This document shows positions 1 to 4,761 of a DNA stretch of 6,933 bases, one piece after another. Below the pieces are notes generated by a model. It was given only the letters and a program-made list of their open reading frames with translations, had not been told where the DNA came from and searched no databases. This DNA comes from Syntrophorhabdaceae bacterium (GTDB lineage: Bacteria; Desulfobacterota; Syntrophorhabdia; Syntrophorhabdales; Syntrophorhabdaceae), in contig JAOAHW010000220.1 in the NCBI GenBank assembly GCA_026415015.1, positions 1-6,933 on the forward strand, in the 5' to 3' direction. The position numbers and the translations under genes are program-made. Position 1 is the first letter of the stretch. The number at the start of each line of letters is the position of its first letter.

Positions 1-1
1 C

Positions 2-625
2 CCTGATAGTTTTCAACTGGAATATACTGCCTTTAAGGCTGAAAAAAACGATATCATTGACTTGCTTACTGTACCTAAGATGGGTCTTGGACAGGGTGCA
101 AAACTTGAAGAGTTTGCAGAAAAAAATGTAAAAGTAAAAAGGGTTGAAGACACAAAGATACCATTCTATCCTATTGCCACAGACTTAAATACAGGAGAGA
201 CCGTTATCCTTGAAAAGGGACCTATCTCAAAGGCAATAAGGGCATCAGCAGCAATACCAGGGGTATTTACCCCTGTGGTCTACGATAACAGGTTGCTTGT
301 TGATGGCGGTGTGTCAAATAATATTGCATGTGATGTGGCAAGGAATGTAAAAGGTGCAGATATTGTTATTGCAGTCAATCTCCAGAAGAATATAAAGAAC
401 TATGAAATAAATTCTGTTTTAGATGTCATGGGTCAATCCATAAATATTATGATGCGCGAGACTAACAAAGAAAAGCTCAAATATGCTGATGTTGTTATTG
501 AGCCTGATATCAAAGGGATATCTCTCTTTGATTTTACAAAAAAGAAAGAACTGATAGAAGCAGGTATAAAAGCCACAAGGGAGGCACTTCCTAAGATAAA
601 AGAGATCTTGGCCAGGTATCATTAA
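2..625 (+). CDS. Patatin-like phospholipase, 3' portion (5' end outside window)
   Basis: This is the C-terminal 207 residues of a patatin/RssA-type serine acyl hydrolase, a family that cleaves acyl esters of phospholipids or other lipids. The frame is open to the left edge, so the start, the oxyanion glycine loop and the GxSxG nucleophile elbow lie before the window; the TTG at 62 is an internal Leu, not a start. Visible family blocks, in partial-protein numbering: GLGQGAKLEEF near 27-37, an ATDLNTGE segment near 59-66, ASAAIPGVF near 82-90, the catalytic-dyad Asp in DGG at residue 101 (bases 302-310), and GADIVIAVNL near 119-128. The Pro commonly found after DGGxxNN is replaced here (NNIACDVAR). 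It stops at 623-625, 20 bp before the DUF218 gene on the same strand, so co-transcription is likely. The family is secure; substrate and location cannot be told from this fragment. Confidence 0.93.
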   Translation, partial: PDSFQLEYTAFKAEKNDIIDLLTVPKMGLGQGAKLEEFAEKNVKVKRVEDTKIPFYPIATDLNTGETVILEKGPISKAIRASAAIPGVFTPVVYDNRLLVDGGVSNNIACDVARNVKGADIVIAVNLQKNIKNYEINSVLDVMGQSINIMMRETNKEKLKYADVVIEPDIKGISLFDFTKKKELIEAGIKATREALPKIKEILARYH

Positions 626-645
626 AAGATAAATCAACAAACCTG

Positions 646-1395
646 ATGCTATTTTTCTTAAAAAAGTTAATCACCTATTCTATTGTCCCGCCAGGCATTA
701 TTATTTTACTCTTGATACTCTCTGCTATTTTTCTGAGAAAGAGGCTCAAGCTCTTTATCATCATAGTTGCCCTTGCTATATATGGTCTGAGCATAGAGCC
801 AGTAAAAGACCTGTTTGTTATCCCCCTTGAGGATGCATACAGGCTGCCTTCTATTAGTGAGGTGAAAACATGCGATGCCTATGTTGTCTTGGGAGGAGGC
901 ATAAATGAGAATGCACCAGACCTTGATGGAGAAGGCCAGCTTTCAAACGATTCCCTGCCGAGGGTGGTGGAGGCATATAGACTCTATACCCATCACAAAA
1001 GACCAATAATATTATCAGGTGGAAAGGTCTATGGGATAAAGGCAGAGGCAGATATTGCAAAAAGATTTCTCAAATCCCTTGGCGTTGATGATACACACAT
1101 CATAACAGAGGATAAAAGTAGAGACACCCGTGAGAACGCCCAATTTGTAAAAGAGATTGCAGAGAAAAAAGGGATTAAAAAAGTGGTTTTGATAACAAGT
1201 GCCTTTCATCTAAAAAGGTCTGTTCTGCTATTTAAAAAATATTATCCCCAGGTTCTTCCCTATCCTACAGGATATAGGACATCAAGGTCTGTGTATACTG
1301 TCATGAGCTATATGCCTGAAGCAGGAAATATCGCCTATATAGCCTATTCCATAAAGGAGTACTTGGGGATTATGTTTTATAGGCTGACACTATAA
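646..1395 (+). CDS. DUF218 (YdcF/SanA/ElyC-type) membrane-anchored protein
   Basis: The 249-residue protein has two hydrophobic N-terminal segments (about 11-30 and 36-50, separated by RKRLK) followed by a DUF218 Rossmann-like domain. Family motifs are VLGGG at 81-85, SGG at 124-126 with the acidic E134 after it, SRDTRENA at 158-165 and TSAFHLKRS at 184-192. The architecture of two membrane helices then DUF218 matches E. coli ElyC, which is linked to cell-envelope and peptidoglycan-precursor (undecaprenyl phosphate) homeostasis; SanA is a related envelope-barrier protein. The biochemical reaction of the family is poorly defined, so I give no gene symbol. The ATG at 646 puts the first helix right at the N-terminus and is the only sensible start, yet no purine-rich Shine-Dalgarno sequence precedes it. 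It follows the patatin gene by 20 bp and converges on epmA. Confidence 0.9.
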   Translation: MLFFLKKLITYSIVPPGIIILLLILSAIFLRKRLKLFIIIVALAIYGLSIEPVKDLFVIPLEDAYRLPSISEVKTCDAYVVLGGGINENAPDLDGEGQLSNDSLPRVVEAYRLYTHHKRPIILSGGKVYGIKAEADIAKRFLKSLGVDDTHIITEDKSRDTRENAQFVKEIAEKKGIKKVVLITSAFHLKRSVLLFKKYYPQVLPYPTGYRTSRSVYTVMSYMPEAGNIAYIAYSIKEYLGIMFYRLTL

Positions 1396-1429
1396 GCATT
1401 TATCGTGTATTGCCTTTTCATGTGTCTGT

Positions 1430-1470
1430 GCTGTAAGGTCTTGCAAAACCTTCCAAAAACATTTCACAGC
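1430..1470. repeat. Nested inverted repeat between two convergent genes
   Basis: An inner imperfect palindrome spans 1435-1452: AAGGT (1435-1439) pairs with ACCTT (1448-1452) around the palindromic TTGCAA, with one mismatch (C1440/A1447). An outer GCTGT (1430-1434) can pair with ACAGC (1466-1470), but with a strongly asymmetric bulge on the 3' side. It lies in the 94-bp gap between the stops of the DUF218 gene and epmA, where a two-way terminator would be expected. No T-tract follows the stem on either strand, so a canonical intrinsic terminator is not supported. Chance occurrence is possible. Confidence 0.3.
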
Positions 1471-1489
1471 CTATTGATTATAATAAATT

Positions 1490-2461
1490 TCAAGTTCTCA
1501 ACCTGAATGGCAATACATCATCTATCTTGTTCTTTCCTGTAAGAGCCATCAAGAGCCTGTCAATACCCACAGAGACCCCTGAACACTCATATTTTACTGA
1601 ATCTATGGCTTCAAAAAATGCCTCATCTTCTAAAAATGTATCCTTACCGAGCCTCTTTCTTATGAGATTTTCCCTTTTGAACCTCTTTTTCAGTGCCTTT
1701 GCATCCATGAGTTCTGTATATCCATTGGCAATCTCAATCCCATCTATATACATCTCGAATCTCTCGACCTTGTTCTTTTCTTTTGGCCTTGCCATACTCG
1801 ATATGGACGCAGGCCAGTCTATAACAAAGTATGGGCTATCCTCTTTTATAATTGGCTCTATCTCTTGGATAAAGATTTTAAAAAAAATGTCATTCCATGT
1901 ATCTTTTCTGTCTAACTTTACTATATCTTTTTGTCTTACTGTCTTTATTAATTGAGACCTGTTGAGGACAAAGGGGTTTATACCTGTTATCTCTGTGAAA
2001 AGTCCTTCAAGCTCATGTATCTTAAAATCCCTGTTTATTAATCTATCTCTTCCAATATTGAGTTTCTCTGCAATATACCTTATCATCTCGCCGACTTCGT
2101 CTATCAAGTCTTTATAAGAGCCCTCCCTGTACCACTCAAGCATGGTGAATTCAATGCTGTGGGTGGTGTCAATATCTTCTACCCTGTAGACCTTACATAT
2201 CTGGAAAATCCTCCGCAAGTCATACTTTAGCAGTTTTTTCATGCCCATCTCAGGGGATGTGTGGAGATAAAAAGGCCCTTTACTACCTACATATACCCCA
2301 AGGGGGTCTATATATGGGTCGGGTGCGCATGTGGTTGTCAGGTTAGGTGTCTCCACCTCTATATAGCCATTCTTATAAAAGAACTCCCTTAGAACCTTTA
2401 TGAGGAGGTGTCTTGTTTTGATAAGTTCTACTATTGATTCACCTTCCAAATGTCTCATCAT
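1490..2461 (-). CDS. epmA: EpmA (PoxA/GenX): EF-P beta-lysylation ligase, LysRS paralogue
   Basis: The 323-residue protein is a class II lysyl-tRNA synthetase catalytic core with no anticodon-binding domain, about the size of E. coli EpmA (325 aa). EpmA activates (R)-beta-lysine with ATP and attaches it to a conserved lysine of elongation factor P, which helps ribosomes through polyproline stretches. Motif 1 is around EVETPN (35-40). TSPEMGMK at 68-75 matches E. coli TSPEYHMK and includes the pocket Ser (S69). Motif 2 runs from FQICKVYRVE to EFTMLEWYR (86-112), VERFEMYIDGIEIANGYTEL (232-251) follows, and motif 3 is GVSVGIDR at 295-302. The motif 3 position equal to E. coli Ala298 is Ser297 here. 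The start is ATGATG at 2461-2456 on the minus strand, with a weak AGGTG 13 nt upstream. No efp or epmB is in the window. A true LysRS is unlikely given the length and missing N-terminal OB domain. Confidence 0.9.
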   Translation of the reverse strand: MMRHLEGESIVELIKTRHLLIKVLREFFYKNGYIEVETPNLTTTCAPDPYIDPLGVYVGSKGPFYLHTSPEMGMKKLLKYDLRRIFQICKVYRVEDIDTTHSIEFTMLEWYREGSYKDLIDEVGEMIRYIAEKLNIGRDRLINRDFKIHELEGLFTEITGINPFVLNRSQLIKTVRQKDIVKLDRKDTWNDIFFKIFIQEIEPIIKEDSPYFVIDWPASISSMARPKEKNKVERFEMYIDGIEIANGYTELMDAKALKKRFKRENLIRKRLGKDTFLEDEAFFEAIDSVKYECSGVSVGIDRLLMALTGKNKIDDVLPFRLRT

Positions 2462-2538
2462 AGATAGTCTGTCACACCTGTAATTTTAAAGCTAAAAAAT
2501 ATTTCACCCTATAGAGGCTTAAATATTGCCATAAGGGA

Positions 2539-2567
2539 TTGATTTTTATATTTCAAAAAAGTATACT
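2539..2567 (+). promoter_or_regulatory. Sigma70-type promoter for tRNA-Ser
   Basis: A -35 box TTGATT (2539-2544) and a -10 box TATACT (2562-2567) are separated by exactly 17 bp. Each differs from consensus at one or two bases. The predicted start site, near 2574-2575, is just before the mature tRNA 5' end at 2577, as expected for a tRNA gene with a very short leader. It is called by pattern and position only. Confidence 0.7.
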
Positions 2568-2576
2568 TTGTCAAAT

Positions 2577-2671
2577 GGAGAGATGACCGAGTATGGCCGA
2601 AGGTGCTCGCCTGCTAAGCGAGTGTCCCGTCTAAAGCGGGACCTAGGGTTCAAATCCCTATCTCTCCGCCA
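2577..2671 (+). tRNA. serX-type tRNA-Ser(GCU): tRNA-Ser, anticodon GCU (reads AGC/AGU)
   Basis: A complete 95-nt class II tRNA can be folded by hand. The acceptor GGAGAGA (2577-2583) pairs perfectly with TCTCTCC (2661-2667), followed by discriminator G2668 and a gene-encoded CCA (2669-2671). The D-stem is ACC/GGT (2586-2588 / 2602-2604). The anticodon stem CTCGC/GCGAG (2606-2610 / 2618-2622) encloses loop CTGCTAA with anticodon GCT at 2613-2615. The long variable arm typical of serine tRNAs has a 6-bp stem GTCCCG/CGGGAC (2624-2629 / 2637-2642). The T-arm TAGGG/CCCTA (2644-2648 / 2656-2660) holds loop TTCAAAT. The G73 discriminator, long variable arm and GCU anticodon together make serine certain. 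The gene stands alone between divergent epmA and pyrF. The symbol field is descriptive because the organism's naming is unknown. Confidence 0.98.
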
Positions 2672-2691
2672 TATAGATCAAAACCATCAAC

Positions 2692-2718
2692 CTGTTTTTA
2701 CAGTTTAAATAAAAGCAG
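2692..2718 (+). other. AT-rich hairpin in pyrF leader (weak)
   Basis: CTGTTTTTA (2692-2700) can pair with TAAAAGCAG (2710-2718) over nine positions, counting one U-G pair, around a 9-nt loop. It lies between the tRNA and pyrF, where either a tRNA terminator or a pyrF leader element could sit. The stem is weak and is followed by TAAAAATC rather than a T-run, so it is not a standard intrinsic terminator. A TTTACA at 2697-2702 inside it could also be a -35 box, but no good -10 follows at 16-18 bp. The function is unknown and it may be chance. Confidence 0.25.
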
Positions 2719-2747
2719 TAAAAATCAAATAGATATTCCTTTGCAAT

Positions 2748-2753
2748 AGGAGG
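2748..2753 (+). promoter_or_regulatory. Strong Shine-Dalgarno site of pyrF
   Basis: A perfect AGGAGG followed by GG sits just before the pyrF ATG at 2758. It fixes that start and is the strongest ribosome-binding site in the window, in contrast to three other genes that have none. Confidence 0.85.
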
Positions 2754-2757
2754 GGAT

Positions 2758-3489
2758 ATGGACCCAAAGGAAAGTATAATCCTTGCCCTTGATGTAGAGC
2801 ACTTCGAGGATGCACGAAGGCTCGTGATGGAGTATAGGGATTATGTGGGTATGTTCAAGGTGGGTAAGCAGTTGTTTACCCATTGCGGTCCAAAGATTGT
2901 TGACTTTATCAATATGAAAGATTCAAAGGTCTTTTTAGACCTTAAATATCATGATATCCCAAATACAGTATCCAAGGCAGTGATTGAGGCAGCAAAGCTC
3001 GGGGTTGACATGTTGAATATCCATACTGCTGGTGGCCTTACAATGATGAGGGAATCAAGGTCAGCACTGACCAGTATCACAAAAAAACTCCAGATACCAA
3101 GACCTAAGATTATTGGTGTCACTGTCCTCACCAGCATCGATGACAATGAGCTAAAGGTAATGGGTATTGATATCACTGTGAAGGAACTTACTAAAAACCT
3201 GACCCTTCTTGCCAAAGAGGCAGGGCTTGACGGTGTGGTGGCAGGGGGAGAAGATATTGAGATGATAAGGGGACTATGTGGTAATGATTTTGTAATTGTA
3301 ACCCCTGGGGTAAGAATAGGTGAGAAAAAAGATGACCAGAAGAGGACTATCACCCCGAAAGATGCAATAGAAAAAGGGGCAACATATATAGTTCTGGGTA
3401 GAACCCTCCTTGAGAGCCAGGAGCCTTTTTTAATCCTGGAAGGTATCTATAAGGATATATTAAATGCCTTATCTGAAAAACAGAGATGA
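2758..3489 (+). CDS. pyrF: Orotidine 5'-phosphate decarboxylase
   Basis: This enzyme converts orotidine 5'-monophosphate to UMP, the last step of de novo pyrimidine synthesis, in the cytoplasm. The 243-residue (beta/alpha)8 barrel has all the expected residues at nearly the same numbers as the B. subtilis enzyme: D12 in LALD, K34 in FKVG, and the catalytic charge network D61, K63, D66 in LDLKYHDIPNT. Phosphate and gate elements follow: VTPGVR at 181-186, DDQKRTITP at 192-200 and the phosphate-binding GR at 214-215. Length is normal for bacterial PyrF and the barrel is intact. The ATG start is fixed by the AGGAGG just upstream. The last 26 bp overlap the start of the methyltransferase gene, whose ribosome-binding site lies inside pyrF, so the two are almost certainly co-transcribed and probably translationally coupled. 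No convincing promoter was found directly upstream; read-through from the tRNA promoter is possible. Confidence 0.96.
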   Translation: MDPKESIILALDVEHFEDARRLVMEYRDYVGMFKVGKQLFTHCGPKIVDFINMKDSKVFLDLKYHDIPNTVSKAVIEAAKLGVDMLNIHTAGGLTMMRESRSALTSITKKLQIPRPKIIGVTVLTSIDDNELKVMGIDITVKELTKNLTLLAKEAGLDGVVAGGEDIEMIRGLCGNDFVIVTPGVRIGEKKDDQKRTITPKDAIEKGATYIVLGRTLLESQEPFLILEGIYKDILNALSEKQR

Positions 3490-4195
3490 TATACTCGATG
3501 CATTGGAAAACAATCCAAAGAGCATCAGAAGACTATGGATAGAGGCAGGTTTTGAAAGCCAGTATGACAGATTCATAAAAAAGGCAAAAGAGCAGGGCAT
3601 ATCCTTCAGAATTATCCCAAAAGAGCTATTTTCAAAAAGATTCAAAGATGCAAGGGCACATATCTGCCTGGAAAGGGATGAATTCTCCTACACAGACCCT
3701 GACAGTTTCCTATTGAATATAAAAGATTATGGGCCATCAATTTTTATCTGTGCCTTTGATGGGATCTACGACCCCCAGAATCTTGGAAACATAATAAGGT
3801 CAGCGGTATGTTTCAATGTCCATGCAATAATCCTCCCCAAGGATAGGTCCTGCGGCATAACAGATGCGGTCATCAGTGTCTCAAAGGGTGCAGTTGAACG
3901 TATCAATATAGTAAAGGTTATAAACCTTGCAAGGTACATAGAGGATTTAAAAAAGGCAGGCATATACTGCCTGTGCCTTGATGAGAATGGTGAGGCCAGG
4001 CTATCTGATATGGATTTAAGACAGCCAATTTGTCTTGTCTTCGGCAGCGAGGAGGGTACAAGGAGGCTTACAAGGCAGAGGTGCGATGGAATCGCAAGGA
4101 TTCCAACTTCAAAGGGTTTTGCATCCCTTAATGTGGCCACCTCTTTTGCTGTGGCTACATATGAGGTCTTAAGACAGAGGGGTTTTGGAATATAG
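3464..4195 (+). CDS. TrmH/SpoU-family RNA 2'-O-ribose methyltransferase (RlmB-like, divergent)
   Basis: The 243-residue protein has a short L30e-like N-terminal substrate domain (about 1-75) and a SPOUT trefoil-knot domain (about 92-243). SpoU motif 1 is FDGIYDPQNLGNIIRSA (98-114), with N106 and the catalytic-type R112. An LPKDRS segment typical of RlmB follows at 124-129. Motif 2 is LVFGSEEGTRRL (191-202), and motif 3 is IPTSKGFASLNVATSF (213-228). Such enzymes methylate a ribose 2'-OH in rRNA or tRNA using SAM. Three features depart from RlmB: the usual HQG block before the catalytic domain reads AHICLERDEFSY, motif 2 is one residue shorter than E. coli GAEGEGMRRL, and motif 3 has SLNVA rather than SLNVS. 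A specific rRNA target is therefore unproven. The ATG at 3464 has AAGGA 8 nt upstream (3451-3455), inside pyrF, which supports the 26-bp overlap. Confidence 0.88.
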   Translation: MPYLKNRDDILDALENNPKSIRRLWIEAGFESQYDRFIKKAKEQGISFRIIPKELFSKRFKDARAHICLERDEFSYTDPDSFLLNIKDYGPSIFICAFDGIYDPQNLGNIIRSAVCFNVHAIILPKDRSCGITDAVISVSKGAVERINIVKVINLARYIEDLKKAGIYCLCLDENGEARLSDMDLRQPICLVFGSEEGTRRLTRQRCDGIARIPTSKGFASLNVATSFAVATYEVLRQRGFGI

Positions 4196-4207
4196 CCCAA
4201 TGATTAG

Positions 4208-4236
4208 TTGACATATTTAGAGAATTTTTATAGATT
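4208..4236 (+). promoter_or_regulatory. Sigma70-type promoter of the phosphoesterase gene, likely leaderless
   Basis: A perfect -35 box TTGACA (4208-4213) is followed after exactly 17 bp by TAGATT (4231-4236), which matches four positions of the -10 consensus only loosely (T1, A2, A4, T6). Transcription would start about 6-8 bases after the -10 box, at 4242-4244, which is the ATG of the phosphoesterase. The TTG of this -35 box is also an in-frame codon that a gene finder could mistake for the start of the protein. Confidence 0.6.
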
Positions 4237-4243
4237 ATCTCGA

Positions 4244-4708
4244 ATGTTAAAGATAGGTGTTTTATCAGATACCCATCTTCATAAAGTAACGCTGGACTTT
4301 AGAAACCTCATGGAGGAGGTTTTTAAAGATATAGATATGCTCTTTCATGCAGGGGACATGGTAGACCCAACTGTCTATGAGTACCTCTCAAACTGGAACA
4401 TAAAGGCAGTAAAGGGTAATATGGATGAACATCACCTAAGTTTAATAATCCCAACAAAGAGGGTAGAAGTTATAGAGGGAAAGAAAATAGGGCTAATCCA
4501 TGGATGGGGCTCCCCAAATGGTCTTGAAGATAAAGTCATGGCAGAGTTTGATAATGTGGATATAATAATATTCGGACACTCCCATGTGCCCTTAATTGTA
4601 ACAAAGGGTAAAACAACCCTTTTTAACCCTGGCTCTTTCAGAGATACAAAGACAGCAGGTATTATAGAGATAGGTGATGAGATTTCATTCAGGCATATAA
4701 AATTATGA
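4244..4708 (+). CDS. YfcE/MJ0936-type metallophosphoesterase
   Basis: The protein is 154 residues from the ATG at 4244. It belongs to the compact calcineurin-like phosphoesterase family (MJ0936, YfcE), cytoplasmic enzymes with a two-metal centre (often Mn) that hydrolyse phosphodiesters in vitro; the natural substrate is generally unknown. Metal-binding motifs are complete: D9 and H11 in SDTH, D38 in HAGD, N59 in GNMD, H86 in HGWG, and H112/H114 in GHSH, followed by the family FNPGS at 127-131. I prefer ATG 4244 over the in-frame TTG at 4208 because family members begin directly with the first beta strand (MLKIGVLSDTH), and the TTG is part of a -35 box. There is no Shine-Dalgarno sequence before either. 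The gene is 48 bp after the methyltransferase stop, probably with its own promoter, and 53 bp before the GH57 gene. Confidence 0.9.
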   Translation: MLKIGVLSDTHLHKVTLDFRNLMEEVFKDIDMLFHAGDMVDPTVYEYLSNWNIKAVKGNMDEHHLSLIIPTKRVEVIEGKKIGLIHGWGSPNGLEDKVMAEFDNVDIIIFGHSHVPLIVTKGKTTLFNPGSFRDTKTAGIIEIGDEISFRHIKL

Positions 4709-4733
4709 CAAAATCCATAAAATTTCTCATTAT
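4705..4733 (+). promoter_or_regulatory. Possible weak promoter for the GH57 gene
   Basis: ATGACA (4705-4710, one mismatch to TTGACA) and CATTAT (4728-4733, four of six matches to TATAAT) are spaced by 17 bp. The predicted start near 4740 would leave a leader of about 20 nt before the ATG at 4762. The surrounding DNA is very AT-rich, so a chance match is quite possible and the gene may simply be read from the upstream promoter. Confidence 0.25.
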
Positions 4734-4761
4734 TTCAATATCTCAATCTTTCATTACATAA

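Noticed and set aside
62..625. Patatin gene beginning at the TTG at 62
   Set aside because: The same frame is open back to base 2 and family homology (the GxSxG elbow) must lie further upstream, so 62 is an internal leucine.
1527..1955. Long plus-strand open frame opposite epmA
   Set aside because: It is the antisense shadow of epmA, Ser/Phe/Ile-rich without a recognisable domain; the minus-strand frame has full EpmA motifs.
1490..2461. Full lysyl-tRNA synthetase
   Set aside because: At 323 residues it lacks the N-terminal anticodon-binding domain and follows EpmA throughout, including the length and the short N-terminus.
2577..2671. tRNA gene as an integration site for a mobile element
   Set aside because: No integrase, no direct repeat of the tRNA 3' end elsewhere in the window, and both flanks are housekeeping genes.
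2692..2725. Intrinsic terminator after the tRNA, or a TTTACA promoter for pyrF
   Set aside because: The hairpin is AT-rich and has no T-tail, and no adequate -10 box lies 16-18 bp after TTTACA. Kept only as a weak hairpin feature.
2949..3353. Minus-strand open frame opposite pyrF
   Set aside because: It is low-complexity, hydrophobic Ser/Ile/Val-rich antisense of the conserved pyrF barrel, with no family signature.
3766..4200. Minus-strand open frame opposite the methyltransferase
   Set aside because: It runs antisense to conserved SpoU motifs and has no independent coding evidence.
4208..4243. N-terminal extension of the phosphoesterase from TTG 4208
   Set aside because: The 12 extra residues are not like the family, there is no ribosome-binding site, and the TTG belongs to a near-perfect -35 box.
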